A DNA stretch of 58,515 nucleotides from Methylobacterium aquaticum (GTDB lineage Bacteria > Pseudomonadota > Alphaproteobacteria > Rhizobiales > Beijerinckiaceae), in assembly GCF_001043915.1 (NCBI RefSeq), contig NZ_LABX01000183.1, positions 1 through 58,515 of the forward strand, given 5' to 3'. The notes beneath the pieces were generated by a model, which was not told the DNA's origin, made no database searches, and was given only the letters and a program-made list of their open reading frames with translations. Of the stretch, positions 9,360 through 21,581 are shown piece after piece; within the stretch, counting starts at the first letter, position 1; the number at the start of each line of letters is the position of its first letter. A program made the translations under genes and the position numbers.

Positions 9360-9435
9360 CTTGGCGTCGAGCAGGGCTTGGCGTCGAGCAGGGCTTGGCG
9401 TCGAGCAGGGCTTGGCGTCGAGCAGGGCTTGGCGT
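9360..9435 (+). repeat. tandem repeat, four 17-bp units plus a partial unit
   Basis: The unit cttggcgtcgagcaggg occurs at 9360-9376, 9377-9393, 9394-9410 and 9411-9427, followed by 8 bases of a fifth. The unit length is not a multiple of three and the block lies between sucD (stop 9317) and sucA (start 9613), so it is non-coding. The remainder of the gap (9318-9359 and 9436-9612) shows no gene I can support; it presumably holds the sucA leader. Confidence 0.95.
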
Positions 9436-9612
9436 GCGGAATTGCGGTTCCGCACCCATATCGCAAGCAAACGTCAACTCTCTTGAGTGCGTAAGACATC
9501 CTGGCGCCCGGATCTTCGGGCGCCCCCACCGTCGCTCGCTCGCCATTCTCCCGCCTCAACTGAAGGGAAGAAGCCGGCGCATCGATCGACCAGCGCGGAT
9601 AGACAGATCGCC

Positions 9613-12567
9613 ATGGCACGCCAGGACGCGAACGACGCCCTCCTCGGAACCTCGTTCCTCTACGGAGGCAACGCCGACTACATCGAGGAGCTGTACGCGA
9701 CCTACACCCGGGATCCCCAGTCGGTGGACCCCGAGTGGCGCAGCTTCTTCTCCAGCCTGAAGGAGGAGAGCGCGATCGTGGTCAAGAACGCCGAGGGCGC
9801 ATCCTGGGCCAAGCCGAACTGGCCGATCGCCGCCAACGGCGACATCGTCTCGGCCCTCGACGGCAACTGGGCGCAGATCGAGAAGGCGGTCGGCGAGAAG
9901 ATCAAGGCCAAGCAGGAGGCCAAGGGCCAGGCCGTCTCCGCGGCCGACGTCCAGCAGGCGACCAAGGATTCGGTCCGCGCGATCATGCTGATCCGCGCCT
10001 ACCGCATGCGCGGCCACCTGCACGCCAGGCTCGATCCGCTGGGCCTCCAGCCGCGCGGCGACCACGAGGAACTGCACCCGCAGCATTACGGCTTCACCGA
10101 GGCCGACTGGGACCGCCCGATCTTCCTCGACAACGTGCTCGGCATGGAGTTCGGCACCATCCGGGAGATCGTGGCGATCCTGGAGCGGACCTACTGCCAG
10201 ACGCTCGGCGTCGAGTTCATGCACATCTCCGATCCGGAGGAGAAAGCCTGGATCCAGGAGCGCATCGAGGGCAAGGACAAGGAGATCTCGTTCACCGAGC
10301 AGGGCCGGCGGGCGATCCTCAACAAGCTGATCGAGGCGGAGGGCTTCGAGAAGTTCCTGGATCTCAAGTACACCGGCACCAAGCGCTTCGGCCTCGACGG
10401 CTCGGAGGCGATGGTCCCGGCGCTCGAGCAGATCATCAAGCGCGGCGGTGCGCTCGGCGTCACCGACATCGTGCTCGGCATGGCCCATCGCGGCCGCCTC
10501 AACGTGCTCGCCAACGTGATGTCGAAGCCCTTCCGGGCGATCTTCCACGAGTTCAAGGGCGGCTCGTCCTCCCCGGCCGAGGTCGAGGGCTCGGGTGACG
10601 TGAAGTACCACCTCGGCGCGTCGAGCGACCGGGCCTTCGACGGCAACACCGTCCACCTGTCGCTGACCGCGAACCCCTCGCATCTCGAGATCGTCGATCC
10701 GGTGGTGCTCGGCAAGGTGCGCGCCAAGCAGGACCAGAAGGGCGACGAGCAGCGCACCACCGTGCTGCCGCTCCTCATCCACGGCGACGCCGCCTTCGCG
10801 GGCCAGGGCGTGGTGGCGGAGTGCTTCGGCCTGTCGGGCCTGAAGGGCCACCGCGCCGGCGGCTCGATCCACTTCATCATCAACAACCAGATCGGCTTCA
10901 CCACCGATCCGCGCTTCTCGCGCTCCTCGCCCTATCCGTCCGACGTGGCGAAGATGGTCGAGGCGCCGATCTTCCACTGCAACGGCGACGACCCCGAGGC
11001 CGTCACCTTCGCGGCCAAGATCGCCACCGAGTACCGGCAGAAGTTCCACAAGCCGGTGGTGATCGACATGCTCTGCTACCGCCGCTTCGGCCACAACGAG
11101 GGTGACGAGCCCGCGTTCACCCAGCCGAAGATGTACCAGATCATCCGCAAGCACCCCTCGACGCTCGAGACCTACGGCAAGCGCCTGACCGAGAGCGGCG
11201 TGCTGAGCCAGAAGGAGCTGGAGGACCGCAAGGCGGAGTTCCGCGCCACCCTCGACAGCGAGTTCGACATCGCCACCGCCTACAAGGCCAACAAGGCCGA
11301 CTGGCTCGATGGCCGCTGGTCGGGCCTGAAGGCGGTGCGCGAGGACGAGGACGACCCGCGCCGCGGCCGCACCGGCGTGCCGGCCGACACCCTGCGGCAG
11401 ATCGGCAAGGCCATCACCACGGTGCCGGCCGACTTCCACCTGCACCGCACCATCCGGCGCTTCCTCGACAACCGCGCCAAGGCGATCGAGACCGGCGAGG
11501 GCCTGGACTGGGCCACCGCCGAGGCCCTGGCCTTCGGCTCGCTCCTGACGGAGGGCCACCGGGTCCGCCTGTCGGGCCAGGACGTCGAGCGCGGTACCTT
11601 CTCGCAGCGCCATTCGGTGGTGATCGACCAGGAGAACGAGGAGCGCTACACGCCCCTCAACCACATCAAGGACGGTCAGAGCCGCTACGAGGTCATCAAC
11701 TCGATGCTCTCGGAGGAGGCGGTGCTCGGCTTCGAGTACGGCTACTCGCTGGCCGAGCCGAATTCCCTGGTGCTGTGGGAGGCGCAGTTCGGCGACTTCG
11801 CCAACGGCGCGCAGGTCGTGGTCGACCAGTTCATCAGTAGCGGCGAGCGCAAGTGGCTGCGCATGTCGGGCCTCGTGATGCTGCTGCCGCACGGCTACGA
11901 GGGCCAGGGACCGGAGCATTCCTCGGCCCGTCTCGAGCGCTACCTCCAGATGTGCGCCGAGGACAACATGCAGGTCGCCAACTGCACGACGCCCTCGAAC
12001 TACTTCCACATCCTGCGCCGGCAGCTGAAGCGGGACTTCCGCAAGCCGCTGGTGCTGATGACCCCGAAGTCGCTGCTGCGCCACAAGCGGGCGGTCTCGG
12101 CGCTCTCGGACATCGCCGAGGGCTCGACCTTCCACCGGGTGCTGTGGGACGACGCCGAGAAGGCGCAGGACGGCGTGAAGCTGGCCAAGGACGACAAGGT
12201 CCGGCGGGTCGTGCTCTGCTCGGGCAAGGTCTATTACGACCTCTACGAGGAGCGCGAGAAGCGCGGCATCTCCGACGTGTACCTGATGCGCGTCGAGCAG
12301 CTCTACCCGTTCCCGCTGAAGTCGCTGGCGACCGAGGTCTCCCGGTTCCGCAACGCCGAGGTGGTGTGGTGCCAGGAGGAGCCCAAGAACATGGGTTCGT
12401 GGGCCTTCGTCGAGCCCTATCTCGAATGGGTCCTCAACCAGGCCGGCTCCGCCTCCAAGCGCCCGCGCTACATCGGCCGCCCGGCCTCGGCCTCGACCGC
12501 CGTCGGCCTGATGTCGAAGCATCTCGACCAGCTCCAGGCTTTCCTCAACGAGGCCCTGGCGGTCTGA
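9613..12567 (+). CDS. sucA: 2-oxoglutarate dehydrogenase E1 component
   Basis: The thiamine diphosphate-dependent decarboxylase that starts oxidation of 2-oxoglutarate to succinyl-CoA. At 984 residues it has normal OdhA length. The N-terminus has the family hallmark LLGTSFLYGGNADYIEELY and DPQSVDPEWRSFF, used for docking to E2. The core contains VTDIVLGMAHRGRLNVLANV, the NPSHLEIVDPVVLG segment, the GDAAFAGQGVVAE cofactor region and YRRFGHNEGDEPAF. The transketolase-like C-terminus includes LPHGYEGQGPEHSSARLER and QEEPKNMGSW. The ATG at 9613 was chosen because it begins just before the E1 signature; the longer frame from 9487 crosses untranslated sequence. It is followed after 95 bases by sucB. 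Confidence 0.97.
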   Translation: MARQDANDALLGTSFLYGGNADYIEELYATYTRDPQSVDPEWRSFFSSLKEESAIVVKNAEGASWAKPNWPIAANGDIVSALDGNWAQIEKAVGEKIKAKQEAKGQAVSAADVQQATKDSVRAIMLIRAYRMRGHLHARLDPLGLQPRGDHEELHPQHYGFTEADWDRPIFLDNVLGMEFGTIREIVAILERTYCQTLGVEFMHISDPEEKAWIQERIEGKDKEISFTEQGRRAILNKLIEAEGFEKFLDLKYTGTKRFGLDGSEAMVPALEQIIKRGGALGVTDIVLGMAHRGRLNVLANVMSKPFRAIFHEFKGGSSSPAEVEGSGDVKYHLGASSDRAFDGNTVHLSLTANPSHLEIVDPVVLGKVRAKQDQKGDEQRTTVLPLLIHGDAAFAGQGVVAECFGLSGLKGHRAGGSIHFIINNQIGFTTDPRFSRSSPYPSDVAKMVEAPIFHCNGDDPEAVTFAAKIATEYRQKFHKPVVIDMLCYRRFGHNEGDEPAFTQPKMYQIIRKHPSTLETYGKRLTESGVLSQKELEDRKAEFRATLDSEFDIATAYKANKADWLDGRWSGLKAVREDEDDPRRGRTGVPADTLRQIGKAITTVPADFHLHRTIRRFLDNRAKAIETGEGLDWATAEALAFGSLLTEGHRVRLSGQDVERGTFSQRHSVVIDQENEERYTPLNHIKDGQSRYEVINSMLSEEAVLGFEYGYSLAEPNSLVLWEAQFGDFANGAQVVVDQFISSGERKWLRMSGLVMLLPHGYEGQGPEHSSARLERYLQMCAEDNMQVANCTTPSNYFHILRRQLKRDFRKPLVLMTPKSLLRHKRAVSALSDIAEGSTFHRVLWDDAEKAQDGVKLAKDDKVRRVVLCSGKVYYDLYEEREKRGISDVYLMRVEQLYPFPLKSLATEVSRFRNAEVVWCQEEPKNMGSWAFVEPYLEWVLNQAGSASKRPRYIGRPASASTAVGLMSKHLDQLQAFLNEALAV

Positions 12568-12662
12568 TCCCAAGGTACCTCCCAAGTCACCGGCGCCCCG
12601 CCCGGGGCGCCGCCTGAGTTTTTCCGGGCGCATCCCCACCGCCCCAACCCCCGACGGAAGAC

Positions 12663-13958
12663 ATGGCCACCGAAATCCGCGTCCCGACGCTCGGCGAGTC
12701 CGTGAGCGAGGCCACGATCGGCCGCTGGTTCAAGAAGCCCGGCGACACCGTGAAGGCGGACGAGCCGCTGGTCGAACTCGAGACCGACAAGGTCACCCTG
12801 GAGGTCAACGCCCCGGCCTCCGGCCAGCTCGGCGACATCGTCGCCAAGGACGGCGAGACGGTGGAGCCGGGCGCGCTCCTCGGCTCGATCGTCGAGGGCG
12901 GCGCGAGCGCCGGCAACGGCGCGGCCGCTCCGAAGGCCGAGGCCCCCAAGGGAGCCTCCAAGGAAGCCCCCAAGGAAGCCCCGAAGGCTGCCGCCGAGGC
13001 GCCGGCCAAGTCGTCGTCGGCCTCCTACGGCAGCCACGGCGACGCCGCTCCGAAGGCTCACGCCTCCGGCGACAACGGCCCGGCCGTCGCGCGCCTCGCC
13101 CAGGAATCCGGCGTCGACCCGTCGTCGGTGAAGGGCAGCGGCAAGGATGGCCGCGTCACCAAGGGCGACATGCTCTCGGCGATCTCGTCGGGCGCCGCCG
13201 CTCCCGCCCCGGCCGCGGCCCCGCAGGTCGCCCGCGCCCCGTCCGCCCCGGACGATGCCTCCCGCGAGGAGCGGGTGCGGATGACCAAGCTGCGCCAGAC
13301 CATCGCCCGGCGCCTCAAGGACGCGCAGAACACCGCCGCCATGCTGACGACGTTCAACGACGTCGACATGGGCGCGGTGATGGCCCTGCGCCAGCAGTAC
13401 AAGGACGTGTTCGAGAAGAAGCACGGCGCCAAGCTCGGCTTCATGGGCTTCTTCACCAAGGCGGTGATCGGCGCCCTGAAGGACGTGCCGGCAGTCAACG
13501 CCGAGATCGACGGCCAGGACATCGTCTACAAGAACTACTACCACGTCGGCATTGCCGTCGGCACCGACAAGGGTCTGGTCGTGCCGGTGGTGCGCGACGC
13601 CGACCAGCTGTCGATCGCCGGGATCGAGAAGGCCATCACCGGCTTCGGCCGCAAGGCCCGCGACGGCAAGCTGTCGATCGAGGACATGCAGGGCGGCACG
13701 TTCACGATCACCAACGGCGGCATCTACGGCTCGCTGATGTCGACCCCGATCCTCAACGCGCCGCAATCCGGCATCCTCGGCATGCACCGCATCGAGGAGC
13801 GCCCGGTCGTGCGGGGCGGCAAGATCGAGGCGCGGCCGATGATGTACCTGGCCCTGTCCTACGATCACCGGATCGTCGACGGGAAGGAGGCCGTGACCTT
13901 CCTGGTGCGGGTCAAGGAGGCCCTGGAGGATCCGGCGCGCCTCGTGCTCGACCTTTGA
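12663..13958 (+). CDS. sucB: dihydrolipoyl succinyltransferase (E2 of 2-oxoglutarate dehydrogenase)
   Basis: The core-forming E2 transfers succinyl from lipoamide to CoA. Its 431 residues have one lipoyl domain (1-80) with lipoyl Lys43 in ETDKVTLEV. An Ala/Pro/Lys-rich swinging linker follows (about 85-130; repeated 'KEAPKEAPK'-like units), then an E3-binding domain (about 138-172, ARLAQESGVDPSSVKGSG...KGDM). A second Ala/Pro linker precedes the catalytic domain, which ends in SYDHRIVDGKEAV with catalytic His near 402. One lipoyl domain and an HRIVDG motif are typical of OdhB rather than the pyruvate complex. The SDR gene and then lpd follow. Confidence 0.96.
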   Translation: MATEIRVPTLGESVSEATIGRWFKKPGDTVKADEPLVELETDKVTLEVNAPASGQLGDIVAKDGETVEPGALLGSIVEGGASAGNGAAAPKAEAPKGASKEAPKEAPKAAAEAPAKSSSASYGSHGDAAPKAHASGDNGPAVARLAQESGVDPSSVKGSGKDGRVTKGDMLSAISSGAAAPAPAAAPQVARAPSAPDDASREERVRMTKLRQTIARRLKDAQNTAAMLTTFNDVDMGAVMALRQQYKDVFEKKHGAKLGFMGFFTKAVIGALKDVPAVNAEIDGQDIVYKNYYHVGIAVGTDKGLVVPVVRDADQLSIAGIEKAITGFGRKARDGKLSIEDMQGGTFTITNGGIYGSLMSTPILNAPQSGILGMHRIEERPVVRGGKIEARPMMYLALSYDHRIVDGKEAVTFLVRVKEALEDPARLVLDL

Positions 13959-14305
13959 GGACAGGCTGAGACCTGCCCCTCGCTCGATCGAGGGGGTATC
14001 CGGGAACACTGGCGCGACGAGAAGGGCGCGGGTTCCTGCTCTCCCCGCGGGCGGGGAGAGGGCTTCATCCCCCTTGTCGGGGATGAAGCAAGCCCGCAGG
14101 GCGAGGGTGAGGGGGTGTCTCCGGAGGCGCCGCATCCGGCATCACCCCCTCACCTCGCTCGGGCTTTCGCCTCCGCTTGCCGCGTCTCCTGAACGCAGAC
14201 ACGCCCCTCTCCCCGCCCGCGGGGGAGGAGAAACCCAGCGCCTCTTCTTTTCCCCTGGATCGCTTTGCCGTCCGGGAGAGGGGCCTCTCGCATCGGAGCA
14301 CGACG
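13959..14305 (+). other. sucB-SDR intergenic region rich in hairpins
   Basis: No gene seen. It holds a 10-bp perfect inverted repeat CTCTCCCCGC / GCGGGGAGAG (14039-14048, 14051-14060; centre GG). An 11-bp hairpin GCTTCATCCCC / GGGGATGAAGC (14062-14072, 14079-14089) with a 6-base loop follows directly. Around 14206-14232 there is another C-rich/G-rich run related to the same repeat style. These are probably intergenic repeat sequences and may attenuate readthrough from sucB into the SDR gene. Confidence 0.7.
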
Positions 14306-15052
14306 ATGACCGACAAGGTCCTGGTGGTCACCGGCGGCAGCCGCGGCATCGGCCGGGCGGTGGCCTTGCGGGCGGCGCGGGCCGGCTGGCGGCTCTGCTT
14401 CTCCTACGTCGCGGCCAAGGACGCCGCCGATGCCCTGGTGCGGGAGATCGCGGATCTCGGCGGCACCGCGCTCGCGGTCCGGAGCGACGTCGCGGTCGAG
14501 GCCGACATCCCGGCCCTGTTCCGGGCCGCCGATGGTCTCGGTCCGCTCGGCGGCCTCGTCAACAATGCCGGCGTCGTCGATTATGCCGCCCGGGTCGACG
14601 AGATGACGTTCGCGCGCCTCAACCGGATGATGACCACCAACGTCATCGGCTCGTTCCTGTGCGCAGGCGAGGCCGTGCGCCGGATGTCGACCCGGCATGG
14701 CGGGCAGGGCGGCGTCATCGTCAACATCTCGTCGGTGGCGGCGCGGCTCGGCGCGCCGGGCCAGTACGTCGATTACGCGGCATCCAAGGGCGCCATCGAC
14801 ACCTTCACCACCGGCCTCGCCGGCGAGGTCGCCCAGGAAGGCATCCGGGTCAACGGCGTCGCCCCCGGCCTGATCGAGACCGACATCCATGCCAGCGGCG
14901 GCCAGCCGGACCGGCTCGCGCGGCTCAGCCCCCTGGTGCCGATGAAGCGCTCCGGCACCGCCGACGAGGTCGCGGCCGCGGTGCTGTGGCTTCTCTCGGA
15001 GGAAGCCTCCTACGCCACCGGCGCGACCCTGACCATCTCGGGCGGCCGCTGA
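14306..15052 (+). CDS. SDR-family NAD(P)-dependent oxidoreductase
   Basis: A classical short-chain dehydrogenase/reductase of 248 residues. It has the cofactor loop TGGSRGIGRAVAL (about 9-21), the NNAG motif (LVNNAGVVD), a catalytic Ser in VNISSVAAR and the catalytic YAASK (Tyr-x3-Lys) motif. The C-terminal GATLTISGGR is the usual SDR ending. The overall pattern resembles FabG/glucose dehydrogenase-like enzymes, but the substrate cannot be named. The ATG at 14306 is just upstream of the first strand. It is on the same strand between sucB and lpd (73-base gap to lpd), so it is probably cotranscribed with the lpd that supplies E3. Confidence 0.9.
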   Translation: MTDKVLVVTGGSRGIGRAVALRAARAGWRLCFSYVAAKDAADALVREIADLGGTALAVRSDVAVEADIPALFRAADGLGPLGGLVNNAGVVDYAARVDEMTFARLNRMMTTNVIGSFLCAGEAVRRMSTRHGGQGGVIVNISSVAARLGAPGQYVDYAASKGAIDTFTTGLAGEVAQEGIRVNGVAPGLIETDIHASGGQPDRLARLSPLVPMKRSGTADEVAAAVLWLLSEEASYATGATLTISGGR

Positions 15053-15125
15053 CCGTCCTCGCCCCTCACCTCCATCCCGCGGCGGCGCCGTCCCGGCCCA
15101 CCGCTCCCAACCTCGCGAGTCCCGC

Positions 15126-16529
15126 ATGTCCTCCTACGATCTCGTCGTCATCGGCACCGGCCCCGGCGGTTACGTCTGCGCGCTGCGCGCCGCCCAGCTC
15201 GGCCTGAAGACCGCCGTGGTCGAGAAGCGCCCGACCCATGGCGGCACCTGCCTCAATGTCGGCTGCATTCCGTCGAAGGCCCTGCTCCACGCCTCCGAGG
15301 CGTTCGAGGAGGCGACCAAGCACTTCCCGGTACTGGGCATCACCGTCGGCGAGCCGAAGCTCGACTTGTCCAAGATGATGGCGTTCAAGCAGGACGGCGT
15401 CGACGGCAACACCAAGGGCGTCGCGTTCCTGCTCAAGAAGAACGGCATCGACGCCTTCCAGGGCACCGGCCGTCTCGCCGGCGCCGGCCGGGTCGAGGTG
15501 ACGTCGGAGGATGGGGCTAACCAGATCCTGGAGGCCCGGAACGTCGTCATCGCGACGGGCTCGGACGTCGCCAACCTGCCGGGCGTCACCATCGACGAGG
15601 AGGTGGTGGTCTCCTCCACCGGCGCCCTCGACCTGGCGAAGGTCCCGGGCAAGCTCGTGGTCATCGGCGCCGGCGTCATCGGCCTCGAACTCGGCTCGGT
15701 CTGGCGGCGGCTGGGCGCCGAGGTGACGGTGGTCGAGTACCTGGACCGCATCCTGCCGGGCATGGACGGCGAGGTCGGCAAGCAGTTCCAGCGCATCCTC
15801 CAGAAGCAGGGCATCACCTTCCGCCTGTCGCAGAAGGTCACGGGCGTCGCGCGCAGCGGTGAGGGGGCCACGGTCACGGTGGAGCCGGCTTCGGGCGGCG
15901 CGGCCGAGACCCTGGAGGCCGACGTGGTGCTGGTGGCGATCGGCCGCGTGCCCTACACGGCGGGCCTCGGCCTGGAGACGGTCGGCGTCCAGCTCGACAC
16001 CAAGGGCCGGATCCAGACCGACGACCGCTACGCCACCAACGTCACCGGCCTCTACGCCATCGGCGACGTGATCGCCGGCCCGATGCTCGCCCACAAGGCC
16101 GAGGACGAGGGCGTCGCGGTGGCGGAGATCCTGGCCGGCAAGGCCGGTCACGTGAATTACGGCGTGATTCCGAACGTGGTCTACACCACGCCGGAGGTCG
16201 CCTCGGTCGGCAAGTCCGAGGAGGAGCTGAAGAAGGACGGGATCGCCTACAATATCGGCAAGTTCCCGTTCACTGCCAACGGCCGCGCCAAGGTGAACCA
16301 CACCACCGACGGCTTCGTGAAGGTTCTGGCCGACGCCGCCACCGACCGGGTGCTCGGCGTCCACATCGTCGGGCCGGATGCCGGCAACCTCATCATGGAG
16401 GTCGCGGTGGCGATGGAGTTCGGCGCCTCCTCGGAGGATATCGCCCGCACCTGCCACGCCCACCCGACCCTGACCGAGGCGGTGAAGGAAGCCGCCCTCG
16501 CGGTGGAGAAGCGCGCGCTGCACATGTGA
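15126..16529 (+). CDS. lpd: dihydrolipoyl dehydrogenase (E3)
   Basis: The FAD enzyme that reoxidises dihydrolipoamide on E2 and reduces NAD+. In 467 residues it has the FAD-binding GTGPGGYVCALRAAQLG (about 10-26) and the redox disulfide Cys42/Cys47 in GGTCLNVGCIPSKALLH. The NAD-binding GAGVIGLELGSVWRRLG, YAIGDVIAGPMLAHKAEDEG, and the C-terminal active-site HAHPTLTEA His-Glu pair are also present. All hallmark residues are intact. It closes the suc cluster and would serve SucAB and possibly other 2-oxoacid complexes. Confidence 0.97.
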   Translation: MSSYDLVVIGTGPGGYVCALRAAQLGLKTAVVEKRPTHGGTCLNVGCIPSKALLHASEAFEEATKHFPVLGITVGEPKLDLSKMMAFKQDGVDGNTKGVAFLLKKNGIDAFQGTGRLAGAGRVEVTSEDGANQILEARNVVIATGSDVANLPGVTIDEEVVVSSTGALDLAKVPGKLVVIGAGVIGLELGSVWRRLGAEVTVVEYLDRILPGMDGEVGKQFQRILQKQGITFRLSQKVTGVARSGEGATVTVEPASGGAAETLEADVVLVAIGRVPYTAGLGLETVGVQLDTKGRIQTDDRYATNVTGLYAIGDVIAGPMLAHKAEDEGVAVAEILAGKAGHVNYGVIPNVVYTTPEVASVGKSEEELKKDGIAYNIGKFPFTANGRAKVNHTTDGFVKVLADAATDRVLGVHIVGPDAGNLIMEVAVAMEFGASSEDIARTCHAHPTLTEAVKEAALAVEKRALHM

Positions 16530-16565
16530 GGACGGGCTGCCGTTCGCAAAGCGCGCGCGGATGGA

Positions 16566-16589
16566 CCCTCCCCCGCAGAGGGGGGAGGG
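16566..16589. repeat. GC-rich 24-bp hairpin repeat, copy 2
   Basis: Identical to the copy at 37-60. It starts 36 bases after the lpd stop and could serve as a transcription end for the suc cluster. Confidence 0.75.
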
Positions 16590-16614
16590 TTGGGCGCCAA
16601 GCCTGATCGATTGC

Positions 16615-16720
16615 GAGAGAAGCGTCACGATCGCATTGCCATCGCGAAGCTTCTCTCGCTCTTTGGTTTTGCCGCATTGTCTACGACGAACCGGTATCCA
16701 CTTCGTCGGAAAATGCTCTC
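16615..16720 (+). repeat. dispersed hairpin repeat, copy A
   Basis: About 106 bases with two hairpins. Hairpin 1: GAGAGAAGC (16615-16623) pairs with GCTTCTCTC (16649-16657). Hairpin 2 core: GACGAA (16685-16690), loop CCGGTATCCAC, TTCGTC (16702-16707), extended by flanking GCATTGTC / GGAAAATGC. The conserved lead-in is TTTTGCCGCATTGTCTA. It lies between lpd and gntK, ending 19 bases before the gntK start. Related copies: 3318-3372, 32407-32506 (reverse), 40883-40985, 43695-43799. Confidence 0.85.
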
Positions 16721-16739
16721 AGTCGAAGGATCCACGACG

Positions 16740-17291
16740 ATGGACGGTGCGGCAGCACGCGGGACCACCACACCCCCCGCGGTCGTCGTGGTGATGGGCG
16801 TGTCGGGGTCCGGCAAGACCACGGTGGCGAGCCTGCTTGCCGGTCGGCTCGGCTGGGAGTTCGAGGACGGCGACGATTTCCATCCCGCCGCCAACGTCGA
16901 GAAGATGCAGGCCGGCACGCCGCTGACCGACGAGGACCGCTGGCCCTGGCTCGCCGCCATCGCGGCCTGGATCGACCGGCTCCGCGCCGAGGGGCGGCAC
17001 GGGGTGGTGACCTGCTCGGCCCTGAAGCGGGCCTATCGCGAGATCCTGGTCGGGGATCGTCCCGATGTGCGCCTCGTCTACCTCAAGGGCGACCGCGCGC
17101 TGATCGGCCGGCGGATGGCCGCCCGCCACGGCCATTTCATGCCGACGAGTCTGCTCGACAGCCAGTTCCGGACCCTGGAGGAGCCGGCGCCCGAGGAGCA
17201 CCCGCTCGTGGTCTCGGTCGGCGCCACCCCGCAGGCGATCGTGGCCACGATCGGCGAGGTCCTGACTGGCCGGCCGGTGCCGGGCGCCTGA
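16740..17291 (+). CDS. gntK: gluconokinase
   Basis: Phosphorylates gluconate to 6-phosphogluconate. The 183-residue protein is a P-loop kinase with Walker A GVSGSGKTT near residue 20. Family features are FEDGDDFHPAANVEKMQAG.PLTDEDRWPWL (substrate region), CSALKRAYRE and VYLKGD, then RRMAARHGHFMP in the lid. The length fits the GntK/GntV type. I start at the ATG at 16740; upstream in-frame sequence runs through the dispersed repeat and is not coding. There is no gluconate transporter or regulator nearby. Confidence 0.9.
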   Translation: MDGAAARGTTTPPAVVVVMGVSGSGKTTVASLLAGRLGWEFEDGDDFHPAANVEKMQAGTPLTDEDRWPWLAAIAAWIDRLRAEGRHGVVTCSALKRAYREILVGDRPDVRLVYLKGDRALIGRRMAARHGHFMPTSLLDSQFRTLEEPAPEEHPLVVSVGATPQAIVATIGEVLTGRPVPGA

Positions 17292-17385
17292 TCCGCGCCG
17301 GCCAGCCGCATTCACCATTTCTTGAGTTTGGTTTTTGACAGTCCGGGCTGCCCGTGCCATCGCCAGGGCATGCTGGACAATACCC

Positions 17386-21189
<3,804 letters not shown>

Positions 21190-21581
21190 GGCCAGAGCGT
21201 TTCGTGCTTAATAATAAGCATTTGAAGTTTTATAAGACTTTAGATGGGGGCGCGTCCCCCTCCCATGCGGGAGAGGGGAAGCGCGCTCGTGTTGATATCG
21301 GGGAAGAAGCGGTTGATCGGTGAGGTCTGGGCGTGATCGGCTGACCGTGAAGGTCCATGCGCCGGACGCCCTCTCAGCCATGCGCGGGTGAGGAGCGAGG
21401 CCCCCCGGGGTGGACCTCGCGCCCGAACCCCTGTAACAGCTGCCTCCTCCACGAAAAGACCGTAGGGATTCCCCGCGCGCCGCGAGCGCCCGCCGCCATG
21501 CGGCCGGCCCTCAGACGAGGCTCACCGCCTCCGGAGCCGATTCGATCCCCGCGCGTCGCCACTACCTGGGATCGAATCCAC
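21190..21581 (+). other. intergenic region with an AT-rich hairpin and GC-rich palindrome
   Basis: A 6-bp hairpin TGCTTA-ATAA-TAAGCA (21205-21220) is embedded in an AT-rich stretch that stands out from the genome and may end the kinase transcript. A GGGGGCGCGTCCCCC palindrome follows near 21246. The open frame continuing upstream of the helicase start here has no recognisable conserved sequence. Confidence 0.5.

Noticed and set aside
9360..9435. CRISPR array
   Set aside because: The 17-bp units are contiguous with no spacers, and no cas genes are present.
9556..12639. 1027-residue minus-strand frame opposite sucA
   Set aside because: Antisense to an unmistakable 2-oxoglutarate dehydrogenase E1; composition typical of shadow frames.
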